Numbered from the stretch's first letter, positions 40,356 to 47,766 are shown. The stretch is 64,000 bases of DNA from Nitriliruptor sp040882055 (GCA_040882055.1 JBBECA010000065.1:23561-87560); one strand, 5' to 3'. Numbers and translations are program-made. The notes: generated by a model not told the origin, from the letters alone.

Positions 40356-41330
40356 TTGCGAGCCGTCCGCGTGTCCGAGCCCGGAGGTCCGGGCGCCATG
40401 CAGCTCGAAGAGGTCCCTGACCCCTCCCCCGGGGCGGGACAGGTGCTGGTCCGCGTCGCCGCGGCCGGGGTCAACTTCATCGACACCTACCAGCGCTCCG
40501 GCGCCTACCCGATGGAGACCCCCTTCGTGCTGGGGCTCGAGGGGGCCGGTGAGATCGTCGCGGTCGGTGAGGGCGTCGACGACGCCGCGGTCGGTCGGAC
40601 CGTCGCGTGGGCTGGAGCGCTCGGGTCGTACGCCGACCTCGTGGTCGCCGATGCCGAAGCGGTCGTCCCCGTCCCTGATGGGGTGCCCGCCGAGGCCGCT
40701 GCCGCCCTGATGCTGCAGGGGATGACCGCCCACTACCTCAGCCACTCGACCTTCGCCGTCGGCCGCGACGACACCGCGCTGGTCTACGCCGCGGCGGGCG
40801 GCGTCGGACGGTTGCTCACCCAGCTGGCGGTGCGCCGCGGCGCCCGGGTCATCGGGCTGACCTCGACCGACGCGAAGGAGGCCGAGGCCCGCCGGCTCGG
40901 CGCCGACGCGGTCATCCGTTACCGCGACGAGGGCGTGGTCATCAGCGACGAGGCACGTCGGCTCACCGACGGCCGCGGCGTCCAGGTCGTCTACGACTCG
41001 GTCGGCGCCGACACCTTCGACCAGTCGCTGCGCTCGCTCGCGCCGCGGGGGACGCTGGTGCTGTTCGGCCAGTCGTCGGGACCGGTCCCACCGATCGACC
41101 TCCAGACGCTGAACCAGCACGGCTCGCTGTTCGTCACCCGGCCGAGCCTCGGCGCCTACACCGCGACGCCCGACGAGCTGACCTGGCGCGCGACGTCGCT
41201 GTTCGACCTGTTCGCGGCCGGCGAGCTCGACGTCGCGATCCACGAGCGCTACCCCCTCGAGGATGCCGCCCGTGCCCACGAGGACCTCGCCTCGGGCAGC
41301 ACCAGCGGCAAGCTCCTGCTCGTGCCGTGA
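40356..41330 (+). CDS. NADPH:quinone oxidoreductase (zinc-independent MDR family)
   Basis: 324 residues from TTG 40356, a rare start supported by GGAGGAG 6 bases upstream. The N-terminal catalytic domain has AGVNFIDTYQRSGAYP and the nucleotide-binding domain starts VYAAAGGVGRLLTQLAVRRGA near residue 148. The zinc-binding cysteines of alcohol dehydrogenases are absent, as in crystallin/QOR proteins. A TAGCGT -10-like box is at 40317-40322. Its TGA overlaps the next gene's GTG. Confidence 0.93.
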   Translation: MRAVRVSEPGGPGAMQLEEVPDPSPGAGQVLVRVAAAGVNFIDTYQRSGAYPMETPFVLGLEGAGEIVAVGEGVDDAAVGRTVAWAGALGSYADLVVADAEAVVPVPDGVPAEAAAALMLQGMTAHYLSHSTFAVGRDDTALVYAAAGGVGRLLTQLAVRRGARVIGLTSTDAKEAEARRLGADAVIRYRDEGVVISDEARRLTDGRGVQVVYDSVGADTFDQSLRSLAPRGTLVLFGQSSGPVPPIDLQTLNQHGSLFVTRPSLGAYTATPDELTWRATSLFDLFAAGELDVAIHERYPLEDAARAHEDLASGSTSGKLLLVP

Positions 41331-42091
41331 CGGCGGACCCGGGTGGCGCGGCGACGACGCTGGCGCGGGACCCCGAGGACGAACCGACGGCCCGCGAGCG
41401 CACCGCGGCCCTGATCGAGGATCGTCTCGACGTCCCGATGGCGGTCCTCGCCGTCATCTGGGCGGGGTTGGTCGCCTACGAACTGGTCGCCCCGGAGGAG
41501 CTGCGCGGCCCGCTCGCGCTCGCGGGCAACGTCATCTGGGTGGTCTTCGGCCTGGAGTTCGCGGCGAAGCTGTGGGTGTCCGGTCACCCCGGTCGCTACC
41601 TGGTCCGCCACTGGCCCTCGGTGCTGTTCCTGGTCCTGCCCGTCCTGCGGGTCCTGCGGATCACGCGGGCGCTCCGGGCCCTGCGGATCCTGCCGGCCGC
41701 CCGCGTGGCGGGCGCCTCGTACCGCGCCGTCGGCACGGCCCGCGGGCTGCTCGCCGGACGGCTGCAGTTCCTCGGCGCGGCGACGCTCATCACGATCTTC
41801 GCCGGCGGCCAGCTGCTCTACGTGCTCGAGCGCGGCCGGGAGGGCGGGGTGACCTCGCTCGGCGACGCGCTCTGGATCTCGGCCAACGCCGCCATCTCTG
41901 GCGCGATCATCACCGAGCCGGTCACGCTCGCCGGCCGGCTGCTGGCGTTGGTGCTGAGCGCCTACGCCGTCGTGGTGTTCGCGTCGCTGGCCGCCACGCT
42001 CGGCGCGTTCTTCCTCGAGGCGCGCCAGGAACGGGCCGTGGCAGAGGAGGACGCCGCAGCGGGCGTCCCCGACGCGAGGGACCCGGACTAG
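41327..42091 (+). CDS. Voltage-gated-channel-like membrane protein with a non-canonical pore
   Basis: 254 residues from GTG 41327. The topology is that of a six-helix voltage-gated potassium channel: hydrophobic segments near residues 37-55 and 62-80, an Arg-rich S4-like helix LPVLRVLRITRALRALRIL near 105-120, S5 near 145-165 and S6 near 205-230. The pore loop, however, reads WISANAAISGAIITEPVTLAG where T-V-G-Y-G-D would be expected. It therefore lacks the potassium selectivity filter and may conduct something else, or nothing. The gene overlaps the quinone oxidoreductase stop and converges on the next gene, with stops sharing CTAG. Confidence 0.78.
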   Translation: MTADPGGAATTLARDPEDEPTARERTAALIEDRLDVPMAVLAVIWAGLVAYELVAPEELRGPLALAGNVIWVVFGLEFAAKLWVSGHPGRYLVRHWPSVLFLVLPVLRVLRITRALRALRILPAARVAGASYRAVGTARGLLAGRLQFLGAATLITIFAGGQLLYVLERGREGGVTSLGDALWISANAAISGAIITEPVTLAGRLLALVLSAYAVVVFASLAATLGAFFLEARQERAVAEEDAAAGVPDARDPD

Positions 42092-42870
42092 AACAGCACG
42101 TGCGTCGCGAGCAGGCCGGTGCCCGCCACCCGACCCGACACCGTGCGACAGAACTCGGTCGCCTCGAGCGCCAGCTCCGGCCCGCCATCTCCCTGCCGGT
42201 ACTCCCCACCGGCCGGCCCCCCGAGCCGGAGCTGCACCGGCTGCCCGTGACGCTCGGCCCACTCGCGGACGATGTCGGCCACGAGCCGCCGGTCGGCCTC
42301 CGCATCGAGTCCCGGGTCGAGGTCGGCGGCTCGGGCGATGTCGATGCGGTGCATGAGCACGTCGCGGGTGACGATCACGTCGTTGAGGTGGCCGAGGGTG
42401 ATGCGCGTCGGCAGCCCGCTCGGCATGTTGCCGGCGGCGGGGATCGGGATGGGCAGCGCCCGGAGCGGACGCGGCAGCCCCACCCGGGCCCGCACCGCCG
42501 ACGGGGCGACCCGTCGCAACGCCGTGAGCTTCGCGGCAGGATCGAGGTGGGCGTGCTCGCGCACCTGCACATCGTTCATCGCATCGAGGGCGCTGCCACC
42601 GAAGCGTGACGCGCCTCGGCCGCCGTGCACGAACTGCCGCACGAACTCGGGCAACGAGGCGTGTCCCTCGGCGGCGCCGAGGAGGTGACCGACCACGTCG
42701 TCGACGGTCCACCCGTCGCAGTCGGTCGGTCGTGTCCAGTCCTGCGGCTCGAGCTGCTCGAGCAGCCGGAACAGCTGGGTGTACACCGACGTGGCGAGCG
42801 CGGACGCGTCGGCGCCGCGAGCCACCGGACGGATCTCGGACACGGGCACGGGCGCGGTCACGGGTTCCAA
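42088..42870 (-). CDS. Maleylpyruvate-isomerase-like (mycothiol-dependent, DinB-fold) protein
   Basis: 260 residues from TTG 42870, supported by GGAGGTG 7 bases upstream. The TIGR03083-type start YTQLFRLLEQLEPQDWTRPTDCDGWTVDDVVGHLLG includes the WTV-DVVxHL helix with a metal-ligand His; a second His-rich part is HLNDVIVTRDVLMHRIDIARA near 165. Relatives transfer thiols or isomerise maleylpyruvate with mycothiol. Its start follows the TetR stop by one base, so the two are one operon and the regulator probably controls it. Confidence 0.85.
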   Translation of the reverse strand: MEPVTAPVPVSEIRPVARGADASALATSVYTQLFRLLEQLEPQDWTRPTDCDGWTVDDVVGHLLGAAEGHASLPEFVRQFVHGGRGASRFGGSALDAMNDVQVREHAHLDPAAKLTALRRVAPSAVRARVGLPRPLRALPIPIPAAGNMPSGLPTRITLGHLNDVIVTRDVLMHRIDIARAADLDPGLDAEADRRLVADIVREWAERHGQPVQLRLGGPAGGEYRQGDGGPELALEATEFCRTVSGRVAGTGLLATHVLF

Positions 42871-42871
42871 C

Positions 42872-43528
42872 TCACGTCACCTCCTGGTAGGCGAGGAACA
42901 GCTCGACGGCGTCGTCGACGAGGCGCAGCCACCGATCGCCGTCCGGGTCGTTGGCGACCTGCTGCGCCGCGAACCCGGCGCTGATGGCGGTCCACAGGTC
43001 GAGCGCTGCGGGGTCGGTGATGCCGAGCTCGGCGAAGCGGGCGACGAACCGGTCGTACGACGCGCGCGAGACCGCGTAGGCCTCGTCGCTCGGCTCCCAC
43101 CCGGGGAGCACCCGGGTGAACATCAGCTGGTAGCGGGGCAGGTCCTCGGTGCAGAAGCCGACGTAGGCCCGCAGGACCGTGGCGAGGTCATCCCGGACCG
43201 ATCCGGTCGCGGCGAGGGCCGCGAGACGCGCATCGAACTCGCGGTACCCGGCGGCGAAGAGCGCATCGAAGATCGCCGCCTTGGACCCGAAGTAGGAGTA
43301 GAGCGACGGCGCCTTCATCCCGACCGCGCTCGCGAGGTCCCGCAGGGACAGCTCGGCGATGCCGTGCTGGCGGGCGAGCTCCGTGGCGGCACGCAGGATG
43401 TCCTCACGCGTGGCGGCACGCCGGCGCTCGACGCGCGTCCGTGCCACCGGCACAGCTCGCCCCGGACCGGTGGCCACCTCGTCGGTCGCGACACCCTCAC
43501 CCACGCCTCGCACCTCCGCACCGAACAC
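42872..43528 (-). CDS. TetR-family transcriptional regulator
   Basis: 218 residues from GTG 43528; other in-frame GTGs would shorten it. The helix-turn-helix is LARQHGIAELSLRDLASAVGMKAPSLYSYFGSKAAIFDAL (key residues from 53 to 92). The C-terminal ligand-binding helices contain YQLMFTRVLPGW, the pattern of TetR_C_25-like domains. It is divergent from ybaK and cotranscribed with the maleylpyruvate-isomerase-like gene. Two perfect 5-3-5 palindromes lie 29-58 bases upstream of its start and are the likely operators. Confidence 0.93.
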   Translation of the reverse strand: MFGAEVRGVGEGVATDEVATGPGRAVPVARTRVERRRAATREDILRAATELARQHGIAELSLRDLASAVGMKAPSLYSYFGSKAAIFDALFAAGYREFDARLAALAATGSVRDDLATVLRAYVGFCTEDLPRYQLMFTRVLPGWEPSDEAYAVSRASYDRFVARFAELGITDPAALDLWTAISAGFAAQQVANDPDGDRWLRLVDDAVELFLAYQEVT

Positions 43529-43556
43529 CCAGTGCCGGTCACACCAGCGGCATCCG

Positions 43557-43586
43557 AACGATGTTCGTTCTCCCTAACATCGTTAG
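43557..43586. promoter_or_regulatory. Twin TetR operator candidates
   Basis: Two 13-base palindromes of form 5-3-5 lie 4 bases apart: AACGA-TGT-TCGTT (43557-43569) and CTAAC-ATC-GTTAG (43574-43586). AACGATGTT in the first recurs inverted as AACATCGTT in the second. They are in the divergent gap between tetR and ybaK, and TAACAT inside the second can serve as a -10 box for the plus strand. Confidence 0.72.
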
Positions 43587-43639
43587 GATGCACGGTCGAC
43601 GAGGTAACGTCAAGCTCCTACCGCCCGGAGAGGACCGAC

Positions 43640-44113
43640 GTGTCCCTGCACGACCCGCCGCCCGGAGCCGTCGCCGCCGACGCGCTCGGGCTCACCTACG
43701 AGGTGCGCTCGACCGAGGGCGTTCGCAGCGCCGAGGAAGCCGCCGCGGCCACCGGCGTCGCCCCCGAGCAGCTGCTGAAGACCTTGGTGATCCGCCGCGC
43801 CGAGGACGACCTCGTGTTCGTCCTCGTGCCAGGGCCCCGGTCCATCGACTGGCCGAAGCTGCGCTCGCACCTCGGCGTCTCCCGGCTCTCGATGCCGGAC
43901 GCCGAGGTCGCACGGGACGCGACCGGGTACGAACGGGGGACGATCACGCCGCTCGGGTCGACGCGTCCCTGGCCGGTGATCGCCGACGCATCGATCCCGG
44001 GTACCGGCACCGTGACGATCGGCAGCGGCCGACGCGGGGCGGCGCTGCTGACCGACGCCGACCAGCTGATCGCCGCGCTCGGGGCCGAGGTGGCCGACGT
44101 GACCACGGCCTGA
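43640..44113 (+). CDS. ybaK: YbaK/EbsC-family aminoacyl-tRNA deacylase
   Basis: 157 residues from GTG 43640, with GGAGAGG 6 bases upstream. The YbaK fold shows as GVAPEQLLKTLVIRRAEDDLVFVLVPG (with the conserved Lys), SIDWPKLRSHLGVSRLSM and GYERGTITPLGSTRPWPVIAD. These proteins hydrolyse mischarged Cys-tRNA(Pro) or related species. Divergent from tetR across twin operators, so it may be co-regulated with it. Confidence 0.9.
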   Translation: MSLHDPPPGAVAADALGLTYEVRSTEGVRSAEEAAAATGVAPEQLLKTLVIRRAEDDLVFVLVPGPRSIDWPKLRSHLGVSRLSMPDAEVARDATGYERGTITPLGSTRPWPVIADASIPGTGTVTIGSGRRGAALLTDADQLIAALGAEVADVTTA

Positions 44114-44169
44114 ACCGACGACCTCGGCTCGGTAGCGTGCCCGCTCCCCCGACGACGACAGGTTGGCAC

Positions 44170-45126
44170 GTGCGCGCGATCCGCATCACCGAGTTCGGCG
44201 GTCCCGAGGTCCTGACGCTGATCGACGACCAGCCCGAACCGGAGGCCGCCCCCGGGCTCGAGGTCCTCACCGTCGCGCACGCCGGCGTCAACTACGCCGA
44301 CACCCACCAGGCCGAGGACTCCTACCTCGCCCCCCAGACCCTCCCGCTCGTCCCCGGCGCCGAGGCGGTGGGCACGCTGCCGGACGGGCGCCGCGTGGTG
44401 TCGCTCCTGGCCAGCGGTGGCTACGCCGAACGCGCCCTCGCACCGCAGCAGACCAGCTTCGACGTCCCCGACGGGGTCGAGGACGGCCAGGCCCTCGCGT
44501 TGGTCCTGCAGGGCACCACCGCGTGGCACCTGCTCCGCACCTCGGGACACCTCGCCGAGGGCGAGTCGGTGGTCGTGCACGCGGCTGCCGGAGGCGTCGG
44601 CACGTTGGCCGTGCAGCTCGCCAAGCGGTGGGGGGCCGGCAAGGTCATCGCCGTGGCCTCGTCGGAGGACAAGCGCCAGCTCGCGCTCGACCTCGGCGCG
44701 GACGTCGCCATCGACGGCGCCGAGGAGGGCCTCAAGGAGCGCATCGAGGACGCGAACGGCGGCAAGGTCGACCTCGTGCTCGAGATGGTGGGTGGCGCCA
44801 CCACCGACCAGAGCTTGGCCGCCCTCGCGCCGTTCGGGCGGCTGGTGGTCTTCGGGATGGCGTCACGGCAACCCCCGGCGCTGGTGAACGTCGGCGAGCT
44901 GATGGGTCGGTCGCGCGCGGTCGTCGGCTTCTGGCTGATGCACGCGATGAAGGACCCGCAGCGTCACCTCGCCGCCCCGATGCGTGAACTGCTCGATCTG
45001 ACGGCAGCCGGCGACCTCCGCCCGGTGGTCGGCGGCACCTACGCGCTGTCGGATGCCGCGCAGGCCCACATCGATCTCCGTGAGCGCCGCAGCGTCGGCA
45101 AGCTCGTGCTCGACCCGAGCCGGTGA
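44170..45126 (+). CDS. Quinone oxidoreductase, MDR superfamily
   Basis: 318 residues from GTG 44170. AGVNYADTHQAEDSYL and the nucleotide fold VVVHAAAGGVGTLAVQLAKRWGA near residue 138 identify the zinc-free quinone oxidoreductase group. It resembles the protein encoded at 40356-41330 only at family level; the two are distinct enzymes. A TAGCGT -10-like box is near 44132. It is followed by the first response-regulator-type repeat cluster. Confidence 0.92.
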   Translation: MRAIRITEFGGPEVLTLIDDQPEPEAAPGLEVLTVAHAGVNYADTHQAEDSYLAPQTLPLVPGAEAVGTLPDGRRVVSLLASGGYAERALAPQQTSFDVPDGVEDGQALALVLQGTTAWHLLRTSGHLAEGESVVVHAAAGGVGTLAVQLAKRWGAGKVIAVASSEDKRQLALDLGADVAIDGAEEGLKERIEDANGGKVDLVLEMVGGATTDQSLAALAPFGRLVVFGMASRQPPALVNVGELMGRSRAVVGFWLMHAMKDPQRHLAAPMRELLDLTAAGDLRPVVGGTYALSDAAQAHIDLRERRSVGKLVLDPSR

Positions 45127-45161
45127 GCAGGCGGACGCTCGCAGCTTCGACCTGAAGCCTC

Positions 45162-45190
45162 TCTCACCTCGGCGTCACCACCTTCTCAGG
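45162..45190 (+). promoter_or_regulatory. OmpR/PhoP-type direct-repeat site 1
   Basis: Three 7-base units start at 45162, 45173 and 45184 (TCTCACC, CGTCACC, TCTCAGG), each separated by 4 bases, giving an exact 11-base period. This is the usual geometry of OmpR-family response regulator sites. The last unit ends 80 bases before the ATG of the first secreted protein. Confidence 0.6.
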
Positions 45191-45269
45191 GTGGGGGACC
45201 ACCTTGCACCCATCGCCTCCCGCGACGGGATGCAGATCGACCTCCCCCCACCCCTCGAGGAGCCCGACC

Positions 45270-45776
45270 ATGAAGCACCTCCGCAGCCGACCGACCCGGA
45301 TCATCACCGCGTCCGCCACGGCCGCCGCCGTCGCCGCCGGCGCGTTCGGCCTCACGGCCGCGACCGCCCAGAGCTCGGACCCGATCGAGCTCGAGGCGAC
45401 CGCGGACGAGTCCCCCGACGTGGGGCCGTCCATCGAGGCCGTCGACACCGACGGCTCACCGACGTCGCCGGCTAGCGAGCCCTCACCGGTCTCCCAGACG
45501 TCGCCCGCCTCACAGACGTCACCGGTCTCGCAGACGTCGCCGGTCAGCCAGGTCTCCACCGCTTCGGCTCCGTCCGGACCGTCCCCGGTGTCTCCGGTCA
45601 GCCAAGCCTCGCCGGTCAGCCAGAACTCACCGGTCAGCCAGGTCTCGACGGCCTCGGCTCCGTCCGGACCGTCCCCGGTGTCCCCGGTCAGCCAAGCCTC
45701 GCCGGTCAGCCAAGCCTCGCCGGTCAGCCAGAACTCACCCGACAGCCCCGCCTCGTCCGGATCCATCGACAGCTGA
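45270..45776 (+). CDS. Secreted Ser/Pro-repeat protein with GSIDS tail
   Basis: 168 residues from ATG 45270, with GAGGAG 7 bases upstream. A basic N terminus and hydrophobic stretch (MKHLRSRPTRIITAS, then AAAVAAGAFGLTAATAQ) form a signal peptide cleaved near residue 35. The mature protein begins SSDPIELEATADE and then becomes a tandem low-complexity region of SPVSQA/T/N units, with a 30-residue super-repeat (SPVSQVSTASAPSGPSPVSP...) present twice. It ends GSIDS. No catalytic domain, sortase motif or lipobox is present. Its ends match the next secreted protein, so the two are paralogues with a different middle. Function unknown; a cell-envelope or matrix role is only a guess. Confidence 0.78.
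   Translation: MKHLRSRPTRIITASATAAAVAAGAFGLTAATAQSSDPIELEATADESPDVGPSIEAVDTDGSPTSPASEPSPVSQTSPASQTSPVSQTSPVSQVSTASAPSGPSPVSPVSQASPVSQNSPVSQVSTASAPSGPSPVSPVSQASPVSQASPVSQNSPDSPASSGSIDS
45483..45734 (+). repeat. Intragenic SPVSQ tandem repeats
   Basis: Units of 18 bases (SPVSQ plus one variable residue) and a 90-base super-unit repeated twice. Copies are highly similar at nucleotide level (for example CCGGTCAGCCAAGCCTCG), so expansion or contraction by slippage is likely. Confidence 0.88.
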
Positions 45777-45831
45777 CCCCACGGCTGGTCGATCCGTGGG
45801 GGTGGGTCCACGCCCCGGCCCCACGGATCGA
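45777..45831 (+). terminator. Mutually exclusive hairpins after the first secreted gene
   Basis: Hairpin A pairs CCCCACGG (45777-45784) with CCGTGGGG (45794-45801). Hairpin B pairs TCGATCCGTGGGG (45789-45801) with CCCCACGGATCGA (45819-45831), 13 perfect base pairs with a 17-base loop. Both use the same middle strand, so only one can form. It begins immediately after the stop codon and could be a terminator or an attenuator-type switch. Confidence 0.6.
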
Positions 45832-45845
45832 GGGCCGACGAAGCA

Positions 45846-45885
45846 CCTGAGAGCTCTCTCAGGTGGCTGTCACCCGTCCCTCAGC
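45846..45885 (+). promoter_or_regulatory. Palindrome plus OmpR/PhoP-type direct-repeat site 2
   Basis: The perfect palindrome CCTGAGAG-CT-CTCTCAGG (45846-45863) overlaps three 7-base units starting at 45857, 45868 and 45879 (TCTCAGG, TGTCACC, CCTCAGC), again with an exact 11-base period. The last unit ends 76 bases before the second secreted gene, almost the same spacing as at site 1. Confidence 0.6.
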
Positions 45886-45961
45886 TCCGTCCTGCACCAT
45901 GGATCTCGATGCTGCCGGCGGATCCGAACCTGCCCGGCCACACGATCACGAGGACGACGCC

Positions 45962-46375
45962 GTGAAGCACCTCCTGCAGGGCCGCTACGTGACGGTCGCC
46001 GTGGTGTCCGCCGTCGCCGCGACGCTGGCTGCCGGCGCCTTCGGGCTCTCTTCGGCGACCGCGGACGACCCCGCACCGATCCAGCTCGAATCCGACGCCA
46101 TCGGCGATCCGGTCACCCCGGTCCCGTTGGACGGGACGGCGACCGCTGAGCCGAGCGCGGTGAGCCCCGCCGAGGCCACCCCGGTCAGCGCACCGACGCC
46201 GCAGTCCCCGACCTCGCCGCCCTCGGCCCCTGCGCCCGAGAGCTCGACCCCAGCAGCCCCGGCCCCGGTCGCCCCCCCGGAGACGGTCGAACCCGCAGCG
46301 CCGGTCGCACCGGCGGACCCGGTCGACTCCGCCTCCGGTGGTTCGGCCGCATCGGCCGGCTCCATCGACAGCTGA
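45962..46375 (+). CDS. Secreted Pro/Ala-rich protein with GSIDS tail (paralogue)
   Basis: 137 residues from GTG 45962, with GAGGA 7 bases upstream. The start VKHLLQGRYVTVAVVSAV and the AAGAFGLSSATADDPAPIQLES segment align with the first secreted protein (AAGAFGLTAATAQSSDPIELEA), and both end GSIDS; the last 14 bases before the stop are identical. The middle is Pro/Ala/Ser-rich (SAPTPQSPTSPPSAPAPES, APAPVAPPETVEPAAPVAP) instead of SPVSQ repeats. A signal peptide is clear; no enzyme domain is present. The gene is followed by a strong bidirectional terminator. Confidence 0.75.
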   Translation: MKHLLQGRYVTVAVVSAVAATLAAGAFGLSSATADDPAPIQLESDAIGDPVTPVPLDGTATAEPSAVSPAEATPVSAPTPQSPTSPPSAPAPESSTPAAPAPVAPPETVEPAAPVAPADPVDSASGGSAASAGSIDS

Positions 46376-46423
46376 ACCGACACGTCCCCCCGGCCGCGGA
46401 CCACCCCATCCGCCGGCCACTCA

Positions 46424-46454
46424 CGGTGCCCCGCCCGCCCCGGGCGGGGCACCG
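46424..46454. terminator. Strong bidirectional hairpin terminator
   Basis: CGGTGCCCCGCCCG (46424-46437) pairs perfectly with CGGGCGGGGCACCG (46441-46454), 14 base pairs with a 3-base loop. It lies between two convergent genes and can serve both. Confidence 0.8.
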
Positions 46455-46464
46455 TCGCGTTCGC

Positions 46465-47670
46465 TCAGCTCGCGCGGTCGGCCCACGCGGCTGCACGCGC
46501 GATCCGCCCGCGCGTGAACCGTTCCCACCCGGCGTCCTGGACCCGGTAGGGACCGGTCGCCAGCCCGAGCCACGCTCCTGCCACCCCTCTGGCGAGGTCA
46601 CGCGGGTCGAGCAGCCGCTCGTAGGCGGCCGCGACCTGTGCCGCGTAGTCGCGGACCCGGTCACCGACATCCGGCCACACCTCGCCGATCGCCTCGAGGT
46701 GGGCCACGAACGACCCCGCGTCCTGGGCGAGCAGTCCCTCACCCGCGCCGTCGACGTCGAGCACCCCGACGACCTCGTCGCCCGCCACCAGCAGCTGCGC
46801 ATCGTGGAGGTCGCCGTGGACCGGGACGCGGGGACCGCCGACGCTGCGGGCCACATCGGCCGTTCGCTCGAGGTCGTCGCGCAGGTCCGGGCACAGGTCG
46901 GTCAGGACGGCCACGTGCCGGGTCGGGTCCGCGAAGCGGGTCGGGTCGGCTCCGGCGCTCAGCGGCGTCCGGGCGAGCCGCTCGGAGATCTCGACCAGCG
47001 CCTCGGGCGGTGGGACCGGTGCCCCCTCGGCGAGCGCGGTCCGGAGCGTCGCTCCCGGCAGGGCCCGGATCGCCAGGATCCCCTGAGCGGCGGCGACACC
47101 GACGACCCCGGGGACGGGCACCCCGGCGGCGGCCAGCTCGCGGTGCACGATCCCGAGCCTCGCCGCGCGGTCGCCGACCAGCACCTTGAGGTACAGCACC
47201 CGCCCCTCGGTCTCAGCGCCAGCGATGGAGACCTCGACGACGGCCCGACGTGAGGGCCGGTAGGCCCGGATCCGGAGCCCCACCTCGCCCGGGCCGACCC
47301 CGAGCCCGTCGAGCAGTTCACGCACCCGGACCGCTGACGTCGCCGACGGGAGGCCTGGCAGGAACGGATCGTCGGGGAAGCGCCACACCCACACCGGGAC
47401 GTCGTCCACGGTGACCTCGACCGGCCCGGCCGGCACAGGCTTGCGGTCGACGTGGGCGACGAGCGCGAGATCGTGCGCCGTGCCTGCCTCGTCGAGCACC
47501 CGCGCGGCGTACAACGCCGACAACGACCGACCGACGCGGTGGTGGATCGAATCGAGCCGCCACGCGTCGAGGTGCAGGTCAGCGGCACCCAGCGCCGCGC
47601 CGAGCACGTCGGCGGCCTCGGGACCGGTCAGGACCGGGCCCACCTGCGTCGCGGGATCGGTGGTGGTCAC
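46465..47670 (-). CDS. APH/choline-kinase-fold phosphotransferase
   Basis: 401 residues from GTG 47670, with GAGG 6 bases upstream. The kinase motifs are VPVHGDLHDAQLLVAGD near residue 283 (catalytic Asp in HGDLH) and VVGVLDVDGAGEGL near 300 (metal ligand Asp). The N-terminal half is about 120 residues longer than simple aminoglycoside phosphotransferases and has ILYLK-like lysine sequence (RVLYLKVLVGDRAAR). The substrate is unknown: sugar, choline or small-molecule kinase are all possible; resistance is not implied. It is divergent from the response regulator across a 179-base gap. Confidence 0.85.
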   Translation of the reverse strand: MTTTDPATQVGPVLTGPEAADVLGAALGAADLHLDAWRLDSIHHRVGRSLSALYAARVLDEAGTAHDLALVAHVDRKPVPAGPVEVTVDDVPVWVWRFPDDPFLPGLPSATSAVRVRELLDGLGVGPGEVGLRIRAYRPSRRAVVEVSIAGAETEGRVLYLKVLVGDRAARLGIVHRELAAAGVPVPGVVGVAAAQGILAIRALPGATLRTALAEGAPVPPPEALVEISERLARTPLSAGADPTRFADPTRHVAVLTDLCPDLRDDLERTADVARSVGGPRVPVHGDLHDAQLLVAGDEVVGVLDVDGAGEGLLAQDAGSFVAHLEAIGEVWPDVGDRVRDYAAQVAAAYERLLDPRDLARGVAGAWLGLATGPYRVQDAGWERFTRGRIARAAAWADRAS

Positions 47671-47748
47671 GTCTCGCCTCAGCGTCGTCGGAGCCGGCCA
47701 CGGGTTCGTGCGCTGGCGCGGGAGGGTGCCGCAGCGAACCACCTCCCC

Positions 47749-47766
47749 GCTGAACCGGAGGTGAGG
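47749..47766 (-). promoter_or_regulatory. Weak two-unit direct-repeat site in the regulator's upstream region
   Basis: On the minus strand CCTCACC (47766-47760) and GTTCAGC (47755-47749) are 11 bases apart, resembling the sites before the two secreted genes. No third unit fits, so this is a weaker candidate. Confidence 0.35.

Noticed and set aside
45483..45734. Possible CRISPR array
   Set aside because: The 18- and 90-base repeats are in-frame codon repeats without spacers and no cas gene is near.
45164..45811. A 215-residue minus-strand open frame with WLTGE repeats opposite the SPVSQ gene
   Set aside because: It is the mirror of the repeat region, has no ribosome site or signal, and the plus-strand frame has a signal peptide and ribosome site.
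46465..47670. Antibiotic-resistance aminoglycoside phosphotransferase
   Set aside because: The fold is shared by many small-molecule kinases, and nothing in the sequence or context indicates aminoglycosides.
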